NCBI GenBank assembly: GCA_023433685.1
Contig: JAEYUD010000249.1
Span: forward strand, 1-18,865
Origin: Bacteroidota bacterium
GTDB taxonomy: Bacteria > Bacteroidota > Ignavibacteria > Ignavibacteriales > Ignavibacteriaceae
Direction of reading: 5' to 3'
Length of the DNA stretch: 18,865 nucleotides
Shown here: positions 1-7,604 of the stretch, piece by piece
Layout of the letters: every line of letters begins with the position of its first letter
Position numbering within the stretch: the first letter of the stretch is position 1
The notes under the pieces: model-generated
Seen by the model: the letters and a program-made list of their open reading frames with translations, nothing else
Told to the model about the DNA's origin: nothing
Databases searched by the model: none
Made by a program: the position numbers and the translations under genes

Positions 1-2
1 CC

Positions 3-686
3 CCCTTCATAGTAAACCGTGACTCGATGAAAGGTACAGGTCAGATCCCCAAAATGGAAGACGACATGTACACCTGCGAGAGGGACGGCCTCTTCCTGAT
101 CCCCACGGCTGAAGTGCCGATCACCAATATCTACCGTGGTGAAGTGCTGGAAGAATCGCTCCTCCCACTTAAACTTTGCGGTTACTCCCCCTGTTTCAGA
201 CGCGAGGCGGGATCATACGGTCGCGAATCGAAAGGCTTTCTGAGAGTGCACCAGTTCAATAAAGTTGAAATGGTGAAGTTCGTTGAACCCTCCACTTCGT
301 ATGATGAGCTTGAAAAACTTGTCAACGACGCCGAAGACATTCTTAAAGCGCTGAATATCCCCTACCGCGTGCTGATGCTCTGCACGGGTGATCTCAGCTT
401 CTCGGCAGCGAAGTGTTACGATATCGAGGTCTGGTCGCCCGCCGAAAAAAGGTGGCTCGAGGCTTCATCATGCAGCAACTTCGAAGACTTCCAGGCAAGG
501 CGCGCCAACATCAAATACCGCCGCGCCGAAGATAAAAAGACCGCTTTCCTTCACACCCTGAACGGCTCCGGTCTCGCCACCAGCCGCCTGATGGTCTCCC
601 TCCTCGAGAACAACCTCCGTCCCGACGGCAAGATCAATGTTCCCGAAGCCCTGAGACCGTATTTGGGTAAAGACATAATCGGTTAA
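3..686 (+). CDS. serS: Serine--tRNA ligase, C-terminal part (5' end outside the window)
   Basis: Class II aminoacyl-tRNA synthetase that charges tRNA-Ser with serine in the cytoplasm. The open frame runs in from the left edge, so only about 227 C-terminal codons of a protein usually near 425 residues are present; the ATG at 27 is internal. Visible family signatures are PFIVNRDSMKGTGQ at the very start, the TAEVP serine-pocket segment, motif 2 (CFRREAGSYGRES, near nt 195-233) and motif 3 (LNGSGLATSRLMVSLLEN, near nt 558-611). The C-terminus ends in the usual VPEALRPYLG. Nothing looks degraded. Identification is secure. Confidence 0.97.
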   Translation, partial: PFIVNRDSMKGTGQIPKMEDDMYTCERDGLFLIPTAEVPITNIYRGEVLEESLLPLKLCGYSPCFRREAGSYGRESKGFLRVHQFNKVEMVKFVEPSTSYDELEKLVNDAEDILKALNIPYRVLMLCTGDLSFSAAKCYDIEVWSPAEKRWLEASSCSNFEDFQARRANIKYRRAEDKKTAFLHTLNGSGLATSRLMVSLLENNLRPDGKINVPEALRPYLGKDIIG

Positions 687-699
687 GAGAGAGTTTTAA

Positions 700-858
700 A
701 GGTTACACGGATTTCACGGATTATGCACGGATTCCACGGATTTTTAAATATCTGTGAAATCTGTGTTAAATCCTGTTAATCCGTGTAACTTTTACTTTCC
801 CCCTCTGCGGACTTTGCGGGCTCTGCGGTTTTAAATTGCGGACTTTGCGGTTTGATAT
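700..858. repeat. Extragenic repeat block: CACGGATT units in a long imperfect inverted repeat, then TGCGG units
   Basis: Between serS and the next gene, CACGGATT occurs at 706, 715, 726 and 735 (spacing 9/11/9). The segment to about 790 carries the same motif in reverse complement (AATCCGTGTAACT at 778-790), so 700-790 can fold into a long imperfect hairpin. It is followed by TGCGG at 806, 815, 824, 837 and 846. There is no coding potential. It may act as a transcription end for serS or be a dispersed non-coding repeat; the sequence alone does not decide. The rest of the 280-nt gap holds no recognisable signal beyond the ribosome site of the next gene. Confidence 0.8.
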
Positions 859-966
859 TCTCTTGTTGGAATTCTCCTGAAATATTTGGAAATTGATTCG
901 TGGATTTGCCGGAGTTTGAAGGCAGGTCAACGGCTACATATCCTTTCCAATTATTGAGGATGTTTT

Positions 967-1332
967 ATGCAAAGAGATTACATTGTTAACGACATGCTGT
1001 CGAAACTCGCCTCTGACTCAAAGTTCGTGGGGCTGTTCATGATGATCATGGGGGCGCTGATCTGCCTCTCGATCATTGGCCTGCCATTTGGAATTCCCTA
1101 TATCTTCGCCGGGATACGCGCGAAAGAGGGTGGGAACCAGCTCGAAAGGTACATTTCTTCCGATGATATCAACGACAAGATAATGGCGTATGAGAACTTC
1201 GGGAAGCACTTCAACATAATTAAAATACTCACCATCATTGGCATCGTGGTTGCGGTTCTCGCGATCATCTTTATGTTTACAGTAATTATGGCGCTTATCA
1301 CGGCATTTGTCGGCGGCGGGAGGGTACACTGA
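967..1332 (+). CDS. Small membrane protein, DUF5362-like (first of a tandem pair)
   Basis: A 121-residue protein of unknown function. Hydrophobic stretches lie at about residues 20-50 and 84-115, with a charged loop between (GIRAKEGGNQLERY...), so it is an inner-membrane protein with two or three helices. The pattern L-x(2)-D-x-KFVG, then GL-x(2)-GI-x(2)-I-x(2)-G-x(2)-A-x-E-x-G, is shared with the next gene. It resembles the small DUF5362 membrane proteins of Bacteroidota/Ignavibacteria, but that family name is from memory. The ATG at 967 has GAGG about 8 nt upstream. The stop at 1330-1332 lies 1 nt before the next start, so the pair is probably co-transcribed. Confidence 0.75.
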   Translation: MQRDYIVNDMLSKLASDSKFVGLFMMIMGALICLSIIGLPFGIPYIFAGIRAKEGGNQLERYISSDDINDKIMAYENFGKHFNIIKILTIIGIVVAVLAIIFMFTVIMALITAFVGGGRVH

Positions 1333-1333
1333 T

Positions 1334-1702
1334 ATGGAAGACCGCAATAACTATTTTGAAAAAAGTGTTGCCGGAAAGCTCGGCGGGGATGCCAAATTTG
1401 TCGGTATCCTCAATATCATTATCGGTGTGATAAACATCCTGACAATCTCCGGTCTGGTTAACGGCATCTTCATGATCCTTTCAGGAATGAAAGCCAGGGA
1501 GGCAGGCGAGAGGTTCAAGAACTATGCCGCCTTCGGCGATGAGAGGGAAGAATACCTCGCCCTCGAGAGTCTGGGAGGCTACTTCAAATGGACCAAGATC
1601 CTCATCATCGTTACTATTGTAATTATGATCATCGGGTTCATCTTCGCCATAAGCGCCGGCTCGTTATTCAACCGGCCCGATAATCCTGAATACTATCTTT
1701 AA
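1334..1702 (+). CDS. Small membrane protein, DUF5362-like (second of a tandem pair)
   Basis: A 122-residue paralogue of the preceding gene, with the same layout: a short polar N-terminus, KFVG at residues 21-24, a hydrophobic segment at about 22-50, an amphipathic charged middle (GMKAREAGERFKNY) and a second hydrophobic helix at about 87-110. Function is unknown. An ATG at 1307 is in frame, but the start at 1334 is preferred: it follows the upstream stop by one base, has GGGAGGG at about 1317-1323 as ribosome site, and its N-terminus aligns with the paralogue. A strong terminator follows, closing a two-gene operon. Confidence 0.75.
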   Translation: MEDRNNYFEKSVAGKLGGDAKFVGILNIIIGVINILTISGLVNGIFMILSGMKAREAGERFKNYAAFGDEREEYLALESLGGYFKWTKILIIVTIVIMIIGFIFAISAGSLFNRPDNPEYYL

Positions 1703-1710
1703 AAATTAGA

Positions 1711-1739
1711 AAGGCTGCCTCGAGAGGGGCGGCCTTTTT
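1711..1739 (+). terminator. Rho-independent terminator after the small membrane protein pair
   Basis: An 11-nt arm AAGGCTGCCTC, loop GAGA, and arm GGGGCGGCCTT pair throughout if G-U pairs are allowed. The stem runs into a T tract at 1735-1739. It starts 9 nt after the stop codon at 1700-1702, the expected place for termination of the upstream operon. Confidence 0.85.
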
Positions 1740-1940
1740 AACCATTCATTTCATTTGGAGCCATCAAAAAAGTGATACTCCGGCTCATATCAACTCATTC
1801 ATTTCATTCATTCACAATATAATCACAACAACTGTGCATGTGCCGGAGCATCGGGAGAGATTACTTAATCAACACTAATAGAAGTAACTGAAATAGTAAC
1901 AAGGGGGCTGTAAAGAAAAGTTCCAACCCACGGAAAAAAT

Positions 1941-1992
1941 TTGACAAAAAGTAAACAAAGCTTGATTATCCCTCGATTAAGTTGTATTTTTG
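1941..1992 (+). promoter_or_regulatory. Candidate promoter of the MerR-B12 regulator
   Basis: TTGACA at 1941-1946 is separated by 17 nt from GATTAT at 1964-1969 (four of six matches to TATAAT), a sigma70-like arrangement that would leave a leader of about 20 nt before the ATG at 1998. A second possibility is TATTTTTG at 1985-1992, which fits the Bacteroidota -7 consensus TAnnTTTG, with TTG at 1962-1964 20 nt upstream; that would make the transcript nearly leaderless. Both are pattern matches only. Confidence 0.4.
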
Positions 1993-1997
1993 AGGAT

Positions 1998-2918
1998 ATG
2001 AAAGAATTTGTTGAATATCCGATAAATGTTGTCGCGAAACTTACAGGCCTCACTTCACACCTGATAAGAGCGTGGGAGAAGAGATACAAGGCGATCGAGC
2101 CGGCACGGACGGCCTCGAACCGCCGGGTTTACACCGAGGAGTCGGTGGAAAAACTGAAATTGCTCAAACTTCTGACTTCGAAGGGTTATTCGATCGGAAA
2201 TGTTGCCGCTCTCTCGATCTCCCGTCTGCGCGAAATGCTTGGACAGCCCGAGCATCTGCACCACATCCCGACTCTTGAGCCGAAGAACGAGGGTGACCTG
2301 ATCGCCCGATGCCTGAAGGCGATAGAGGAGTATGATTCGCAAAAACTGGAGACCGAGCTGGTAAGGTCGTCGCTACAGTTCACAGTACCTGAAATGTTCG
2401 ACAAGGTTATCACGCCGCTCATGCACCGGTCGGGTGACCTTTGGAGGGTCGGAAAGATGAGACCCGCGCATGAACACCTTGCGACCGAGACGGTTAAGAA
2501 ATTCCTCCGTGGCGTGCAGTCGGCCTACGCGCCTCACTCTGCCGCGCCGACCATGGTAATAGCCTCACCCCTTAACCAACTGCACGACCTTGGCGCGCAC
2601 ATGATCACCATTACAGCCGCGTCGGAAGGGTGGAAAACCGTTTTCCTCGGGAGTAACCTCCCCGCTGAAGATATTGCCGCGGCCGCGCTCCGTGTAAATG
2701 CCCGCGCGATCGCCCTGAGCATCGTTTACCCCGATGATGACTCCCACCTTTCATCGGATATACAAAAACTTGGCATCCTCGTCCCGAAAACAATCAAAAT
2801 AATCTTCGGCGGACAGTCGGTTTACGGCTATAAAAAAGAGATCGACGGCATCGGCGGAATTGTAGCCAACAATATGTCGGCGCTAAGAAATGTAATGCAC
2901 GGGATAAGAAGGAAGTAG
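1998..2918 (+). CDS. MerR-family regulator with cobalamin-binding domain (CarH/LitR-like)
   Basis: A predicted 306-residue cytoplasmic transcription factor. Residues about 6-75 form a MerR winged-helix DNA-binding domain (YPINVVAKLTGLTSHLIRAW, then NRRVYTEESV). About 95-170 is a helical bundle of the B12-binding-2 type, and about 185-300 a Rossmann-like B12-binding domain. The Wx9EH signature of light-sensing CarH is intact (W149, E159, H160). In the loop that supplies the lower cobalt ligand, QLHDLG keeps H196 and G199 but has Gln where the ExHxxG consensus has an acidic residue. The family includes adenosylcobalamin-dependent light-released repressors; light sensing here is inference. The ATG at 1998 is chosen because the MerR domain begins right there, although GAGG at 1992-1995 is unusually close; an in-frame ATG/upstream extension to 1941 would overlap the promoter. 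Convergent with priA. Confidence 0.88.
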   Translation: MKEFVEYPINVVAKLTGLTSHLIRAWEKRYKAIEPARTASNRRVYTEESVEKLKLLKLLTSKGYSIGNVAALSISRLREMLGQPEHLHHIPTLEPKNEGDLIARCLKAIEEYDSQKLETELVRSSLQFTVPEMFDKVITPLMHRSGDLWRVGKMRPAHEHLATETVKKFLRGVQSAYAPHSAAPTMVIASPLNQLHDLGAHMITITAASEGWKTVFLGSNLPAEDIAAAALRVNARAIALSIVYPDDDSHLSSDIQKLGILVPKTIKIIFGGQSVYGYKKEIDGIGGIVANNMSALRNVMHGIRRK

Positions 2919-2930
2919 GGCCCGGGAGCC

Positions 2931-5405
2931 TCAAACCACTGAATAGGGGTTCATATCGAAGACTATTCTGATATCGCGGTGCTTGCCGGTTTTCTTCCAG
3001 ACGTCGAGGGCGCGGGAGATGGTTTCGCGGAGGATGGATGCTGCCGGATCGGCCTTGCGTGAGGTTTTGATGAGCATCTGGAAGCGGAACTCGTTCTTCA
3101 GTTTGGCGATGACAGCCGCCGCGGGCGGGAGGACCGTTACCGTGCGGTTGTGGTTGAACATCTCTTTGTAAAGGTCGATCAGTGCCTCGGAGGCCTTGCG
3201 GGGGTCTTTATCCTTGGTTTCGGCGAGGCATAAATTGGCAAACGGGGGATAGAGCCTGAACTCGCGGCTTTGGAGGTCGCGCGAGAAGAAGCCGTGATAG
3301 TCGCCGTTGAGCACGAATTTCAGGAGGGGGTGGTTCGAGTCGTAAGTTTGGATGACCACTTCACCCGGAAGTATGCTTCTGCCGGCGCGGCCGCTCACCT
3401 GAGTGAGCATCTGGAATGTCCGCTCCTCGGCGCGGAAATCAGGCATCCAGAGTGATGCTTCCGCGGAGATAACCCCTACGAGGGTAACGCGTGGGAAATC
3501 GAGGCCCTTTGCCACCATTTGAGTCCCCACCAGAATATCGATCTCGCCATCCCTGAACTTGTTAAGTGTATCGCCAAGCTTCCCTTTTTCGGAAATGGTG
3601 TCGGAGTCAATCCTCTCGATCCGTGCCTCCGGGAAGTAAAAAGCGAGTTCATCCTCAACCCTTTCGGTACCCGTTCCGAACAGTTTCACATTTCTTGAAC
3701 CGCACTGCGAGCAGGCCTTGGGCATCGGCTTCGTCAGGTTGCAGTAGTGACACTTCATATTATTGGTTTTGATGTGGTAGATCATGCCGACCGAGCAGTT
3801 GTCGCACTTCTCCATGTGTCCACACTCTACACAATAGACCTGAGTGGCGAATCCGCGTCGGTTCTGCAGGAGGATCACCCCCTCCCCTTTCTTTATCCGC
3901 TCGTCGATCTTCGTCAGAAGGGGTTTCGCGAAGACGTTCTCCATCTCCCCCTTTTTCTTCATTTCCGTGGTATTTATAAGGTTTATTGTGGGAAGTGTTG
4001 CCCCGTCAACCCGTTCGGGAAGCTCGAGCAGGGTGTATTTACCGCTCCTGGCGTTGTGCATCGACTCTAATGAAGGGGTGGCAGAGCCCATCAGTACGGG
4101 GCAGTTCATCTCCTTGGCGAGCACCACTGCGGCATCGCGCGCGTGATACTTCGGGGGGATCTCTTCCTGTTTATATGAGGAGTCGTGCTCTTCGTCGATG
4201 ATTATCAGTCCGATATCCTTCAGCGGTGCGAACAGAGCCGAGCGGGCACCCGTAACAACCTTGCAAGTGCCCGAGGCGATCCTCATCCAGGCATCGTGCC
4301 GTTCACCGGGTGAGACGCGGCTGTGTATTACCGCCACTTTCTCACCGAAATTCTGAACCAGCCGGGTGGTCATCTGTGGAGTGAGTGATATCTCCGGGAC
4401 CAAGAGCAACACGCTCTCACCCTTCGAGATCGCCTTTTTGATCAGCTCGATGTAAACCTGTGTTTTGCCGCTTCCTGTAACGCCGTGAAGGAGGAATGGC
4501 TTGAAGCTACGCGCAACGATGTGGGGCGTAACCTTATCGATCACTTTTACCTGGGCATCAGTGAGTTGGAAGTTCTTCACTTCCTCGGTGTAGGTTTCGC
4601 GGTAAACGCGGTCAACGCTTTTTTCGTAAATTTCGATCAGGCCCTTATCCACCAGTCCGTTTAGAGAACTTGATGATCCGGCAACCACCTTTAGAAGTTT
4701 CGCGGCGGGGGCTTCCCGTGTTCTGAATGATGCCAGTTTCAGGAGAATGGTAACCTGTTTGGGCGATCTTCTTTCGATCTCGGGGATTGCTGAATAGATC
4801 TCTTCGAGGGGTTTGGCGAGTTTAACGAACCTTTCGGTTTTTGCGCGGACCCTCGGTTTGCTCAATCCCTCGTCGATTGTAACTATCCCCTCCTGCTCCA
4901 TCTTTTTCAGTGGGGTAAGGATGCCTTTAACCCCTGTAAGATTCTGAAGCTGTTTGAGGGTGTACCGCTCCTTTTGAAGGAAGAGCTCCATAACCTTGTA
5001 ACGGGTGGTGTGTTTGAGCTTTTCGTGTGAAATGAATCGCTCGATCGTCTCACGGTCGGAGTAAACTGTTTTCTCCGATTGAACCGAAGTGCCGTAGGGG
5101 TCGGTAAGTTTCAAAGCCTCACCGAGCGAGCTCATGTAAAATGAAGAGAGCCATTTAAAGAATTTCAGCTTTTTCTCATCGAACACCGGGTGCCTGTCGA
5201 GCACCTTAATCAACCTTTTAACCTTGCTCAGATCTTCAAACGGGGGTGTATCCGATATCTCAACAATAAACCCCGTCAGCATCCTCTGTCCGAACGGTGC
5301 CACCGCCCTTTTACCCACCGCCACCACATCATACAGCTCCGCCGGCACCGAATAGGTGAAGAGTTGGTCCATGGGGAGGGGGAAGGATAGCTGGACGTAC
5401 ATCAT
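2931..5405 (-). CDS. priA: Primosomal protein N' (replication restart helicase PriA)
   Basis: An 824-residue superfamily 2 3'-5' DNA helicase that recognises stalled forks and D-loops and starts primosome reassembly. An N-terminal 3'-DNA-binding domain spans about 1-105, followed by a winged-helix region. The helicase core has Walker A GVTGSGKT at 308-315, Walker B/DEEH at 404-407, GSAT at 440-443 and SGRAGR at 671-676. Eight zinc-binding cysteines sit between the lobes at 525, 528, 534, 537, 552, 555, 565 and 568, so the full set is present. The C-terminal domain reaches the end. Length exceeds the E. coli protein (about 730), as is common in this group. The start is an ATGATG pair at 5405/5402 with no clear ribosome site. 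Only 12 nt separate its stop from that of the convergent MerR gene. Confidence 0.97.
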   Translation of the reverse strand: MMYVQLSFPLPMDQLFTYSVPAELYDVVAVGKRAVAPFGQRMLTGFIVEISDTPPFEDLSKVKRLIKVLDRHPVFDEKKLKFFKWLSSFYMSSLGEALKLTDPYGTSVQSEKTVYSDRETIERFISHEKLKHTTRYKVMELFLQKERYTLKQLQNLTGVKGILTPLKKMEQEGIVTIDEGLSKPRVRAKTERFVKLAKPLEEIYSAIPEIERRSPKQVTILLKLASFRTREAPAAKLLKVVAGSSSSLNGLVDKGLIEIYEKSVDRVYRETYTEEVKNFQLTDAQVKVIDKVTPHIVARSFKPFLLHGVTGSGKTQVYIELIKKAISKGESVLLLVPEISLTPQMTTRLVQNFGEKVAVIHSRVSPGERHDAWMRIASGTCKVVTGARSALFAPLKDIGLIIIDEEHDSSYKQEEIPPKYHARDAAVVLAKEMNCPVLMGSATPSLESMHNARSGKYTLLELPERVDGATLPTINLINTTEMKKKGEMENVFAKPLLTKIDERIKKGEGVILLQNRRGFATQVYCVECGHMEKCDNCSVGMIYHIKTNNMKCHYCNLTKPMPKACSQCGSRNVKLFGTGTERVEDELAFYFPEARIERIDSDTISEKGKLGDTLNKFRDGEIDILVGTQMVAKGLDFPRVTLVGVISAEASLWMPDFRAEERTFQMLTQVSGRAGRSILPGEVVIQTYDSNHPLLKFVLNGDYHGFFSRDLQSREFRLYPPFANLCLAETKDKDPRKASEALIDLYKEMFNHNRTVTVLPPAAAVIAKLKNEFRFQMLIKTSRKADPAASILRETISRALDVWKKTGKHRDIRIVFDMNPYSVV

Positions 5406-5625
5406 TGTTTAGTGATGAGCTACTTTGAGTTATTAGCTACTTTGAGTTATTAGCTATTAACTATTAGTTATTAGCTACTTGCATTAAAAGTTTTGGAATT
5501 ATGTTAAAGGTTATTCCCATACTTGGATCCTGTCTATAAAATTTGCACTGCCGATTTTCGAAAATAGCTATAGCTAATAACTAATAGGAGATAACCGAAA
5601 ACTATTCACCGCTAATAGCTAATAA
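5406..5625. repeat. AT-rich spacer with TAGCTAATA-type direct and inverted repeats
   Basis: The gap between priA and the lipoprotein gene is filled with short repeats. GAGTTATTAGCTA occurs twice near 5427-5456. A perfect 17-nt inverted pair CTATTAGTTATTAGCTA is at 5461-5477 and 5571-5587 with about 93 nt between, and a further TAGCTAATAAC copy lies at 5615-5625. A 12-nt palindrome ATTTTCGAAAAT is at 5554-5565. No ORF or RNA gene is recognisable. It could be a hairpin terminator region for the lipoprotein/lysA operon or a dispersed repeat. Confidence 0.7.
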
Positions 5626-6174
5626 CTACTTAACCTTTTCCCTAAACATCTTAACCAGATCCCTCTTGTTTTGCGGTTTATTGCTGATAAGTTCGAATTC
5701 GAGTTTTTTAACATCTTTAGGCCAGATGATCCGGTTGTATTCAGGTTTTTTGATCAGGGTGCCGTTGGTGGCGCCGATGGAATCTTTGTTCATGTTGGTG
5801 TAGTAGTAGTACTCGCCGTCGAACTGGATGGCTTCCACATTGCGGATTGAGTTAAATGCGAAGTCGACGCGGCCAACGAGTTTTTTCTTTTCTACGTCGA
5901 GGGAGGTACCGAGCACTCTTCTTCCTGTTTCGGCCATATAGCCGAGGAACTCATCGCGCTGGAAGTAGATATCCCAGAGAATAGTGGTATCCTGATCGAG
6001 CTCTTTTTTTCCTGTGGCGTCGGAGTAGATCCCTTCAGCGTAGAGGGTGGCAGAGCCGGAGGTATCCGAATTGTCGCTTATTGTTATCTCATATTTCATC
6101 TTTTCAACAAGCAGGCACCCCTGGGTTGTGAGGGCGGCTGCTACTATTACCATAAAGAACAGTGTCTTTTTCAT
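5626..6174 (-). CDS. Predicted lipoprotein of unknown function
   Basis: A 182-residue protein with a lipoprotein signal peptide: MKKTLFFMVIVAAALTTQGC, with the modified cysteine at position 20. The lipobox is slightly unusual (TQGC). The mature part is polar and rich in beta-prone segments (KYEITISDNSDTSGSATLYAEGIYSD, YYYYTNMN), with two points of likely domain continuity and no motif I recognise. The in-frame ATG at 6207 would add 11 residues before the signal peptide; the ATG at 6174 is preferred because it begins the signal sequence and has CGGAG 5 nt upstream. It starts 33 nt after the lysA stop, so it is probably co-transcribed with lysA, without an obvious functional link. Likely anchored to the inner face of the outer membrane or the periplasmic side. 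Confidence 0.72.
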   Translation of the reverse strand: MKKTLFFMVIVAAALTTQGCLLVEKMKYEITISDNSDTSGSATLYAEGIYSDATGKKELDQDTTILWDIYFQRDEFLGYMAETGRRVLGTSLDVEKKKLVGRVDFAFNSIRNVEAIQFDGEYYYYTNMNKDSIGATNGTLIKKPEYNRIIWPKDVKKLEFELISNKPQNKRDLVKMFREKVK

Positions 6175-6207
6175 GATTCTCCGTAATGGTTCATTTATAA
6201 ATTGCAA

Positions 6208-7500
6208 TTAACCGTTTTTTGGTGCTTCAACCAAGTCATCAATTATCCTCTCATCGTGGAGGAGGTAATCGTAGCTCTCGCGGCTCCGGGTTACATGCCA
6301 GCAGTTGCCGTCAACTATTATCTCGGGTGGCTTGCGGCGGACATTGTAGTTCGACGACATCACCGAGGCGTATGCGCCGGCCGACATTATCGCCATCAGG
6401 TCGCCTGAACGGGCTTCCTGCAGCTCGCGGCCGCGGGCGAGGTAGTCGCTCGACTCGCAAACGGGACCCACGACATCGTAATCGACGGTCGCGCGGTCGC
6501 TGTGCAGCGTGACGGGGAGGATTCCGTGATAGCTCTGGTAGAGTATCGGACGCATTATTTCCGTCATCGATGCATCGAGCAGGAGGATGCTTTTAATGCC
6601 GCTCTCTTTTGTATAAAGCACACGGCTTATTATCGCCCCGCAGTTCGCGGTAATGAACCTGCCCGGCTCGAAGAAAATCTCGCACCCGAATTCGTTCAGA
6701 AGTGGTGCCGCCTGCTGGCCGAACTCTTTGATCTTAAAAACATCGCCACCATGATAGGGGGAGCCGAAGCCTCCGCCAAGATCGATATGCTTCAGGCGCA
6801 CGCCGTTATCTGCAAGTTTACTCAAGAAGGTGTGAAGCTTCATCAGGGTAACGAAGTAGGGATCGAAAGAGAGTATCTGTGAACCGAGGTGGACATCTAT
6901 GCCCGTGAATTCGATGTTTTTGTAATTCGCGTGATCGAGGTATATCTTCATTGCAGGTTCAGGGTCGATTCCAAACTTCACGCCGCTTTTGGCGGTCGAG
7001 ATGTTTGGGTGGGTCTGCACCACGATATCGGGGTTAACGCGGAGGGCAACCCGGGCTGTTTTTCCGAGTTCGCCTGCAATTCTGTTGATCTGTTCCACTT
7101 CATCGCGCGACTCTGACTTTATCATCAGCACTTCATTTTCAACGGCGAGGCGTATCTCATCCTCTGTTTTTGCCACGCCTGTCATTATCATTCTCGAGGG
7201 GGAGGCACCTGCCTTGATGGCACGGTAGAACTCGCCGCCCGAGTTTACATCGAGGCCGAAGCCTTCATTATAGATTATCCTGATCACATTAAGGTTCGAG
7301 TTCGCTTTAACGGCATAGAATACCTTGTGGGGTACATCCTTGAACGCGGCAGTGAACTCGCGGCACCTCTTTATTAGAGATGCTTTGCTGTAAATGTATG
7401 CCGGGGTGCCTTCTGCTGAAATTATTTCTTCAACGGGTGTGTTTTCACAGTAGAGTTTGTTATTTTGGTAGTGCCAAAAGTTATCTTCAAAGTGTTGCAT
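6208..7500 (-). CDS. lysA: Diaminopimelate decarboxylase
   Basis: A 430-residue pyridoxal-phosphate enzyme that decarboxylates meso-2,6-diaminopimelate to L-lysine, the last step of lysine synthesis, in the cytosol. The alanine-racemase-like barrel carries the Schiff-base lysine in FYAVKANSN (K65). Phosphate-binding GGGFG is at 242-246 and EPGR at 278-281. The C-terminal beta domain has the substrate-site signature GPVCESSD at 345-352 and the conserved GAYASVMSSNYN at about 375-385. Length is typical. The ATG at 7500 matches the normal family N-terminus (HFEDNFWHYQNNKLYCENTPV); no ribosome site is obvious upstream. Divergent from the photolyase gene; heads a probable operon with the lipoprotein gene. 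Confidence 0.96.
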   Translation of the reverse strand: MQHFEDNFWHYQNNKLYCENTPVEEIISAEGTPAYIYSKASLIKRCREFTAAFKDVPHKVFYAVKANSNLNVIRIIYNEGFGLDVNSGGEFYRAIKAGASPSRMIMTGVAKTEDEIRLAVENEVLMIKSESRDEVEQINRIAGELGKTARVALRVNPDIVVQTHPNISTAKSGVKFGIDPEPAMKIYLDHANYKNIEFTGIDVHLGSQILSFDPYFVTLMKLHTFLSKLADNGVRLKHIDLGGGFGSPYHGGDVFKIKEFGQQAAPLLNEFGCEIFFEPGRFITANCGAIISRVLYTKESGIKSILLLDASMTEIMRPILYQSYHGILPVTLHSDRATVDYDVVGPVCESSDYLARGRELQEARSGDLMAIMSAGAYASVMSSNYNVRRKPPEIIVDGNCWHVTRSRESYDYLLHDERIIDDLVEAPKNG

Positions 7501-7514
7501 TTTAGGGGAATTTT

Positions 7515-7604
7515 ATGAAAGATAAAATCAAATTTACTGAAAATAGTTTAGACGGCGGAACCGCGGTTCCGGGAGATCATGATGCACAGACAGATTGTAG
7601 TTGA
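7515..7604 (+). CDS. Possible 29-codon upstream ORF overlapping the photolyase start
   Basis: ATG at 7515 to TGA at 7602-7604 encodes a 29-residue peptide beginning MKDKIKFTENSLDGGTAVPG, with no similarity I recognise. It has a good ribosome site, AGGGG at 7504-7508, 6 nt before its ATG. It is in another frame from the photolyase gene and ends about 20 nt inside it, an arrangement that permits translational coupling or leader-peptide control. It could equally be chance, because a transcript covering it would have to begin at or inside the lysA start. Confidence 0.3.
   Translation: MKDKIKFTENSLDGGTAVPGDHDAQTDCS
7556..7571. promoter_or_regulatory. Perfect 16-nt palindrome just upstream of the photolyase start
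   Basis: CGGAACCGCGGTTCCG is a perfect inverted repeat without spacer. It abuts the photolyase ribosome site (GGGAG, 7571-7575). It could be a protein operator or an mRNA hairpin covering the ribosome site. No other copy was noticed in the window. Confidence 0.45.

Noticed and set aside
700..858. CRISPR array
   Set aside because: Units are only 5-8 nt at 9-13 nt spacing with no unique spacers and no cas genes nearby.
687..966. tRNA or other structured RNA gene in the intergenic gaps
   Set aside because: No cloverleaf-like arms, TTCGA-type loop or CCA end was seen in any gap; the observed pairing comes from simple repeats.
1941..1997. N-terminal extension of the MerR regulator from 1941
   Set aside because: The extension lies over the best promoter-like hexamers and adds residues before the normal start of the MerR domain.
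3747..4201. Several ORFs of 70-107 codons on the + strand inside priA
   Set aside because: They lie wholly opposite an intact conserved gene, have no ribosome sites of note and no recognisable domains.
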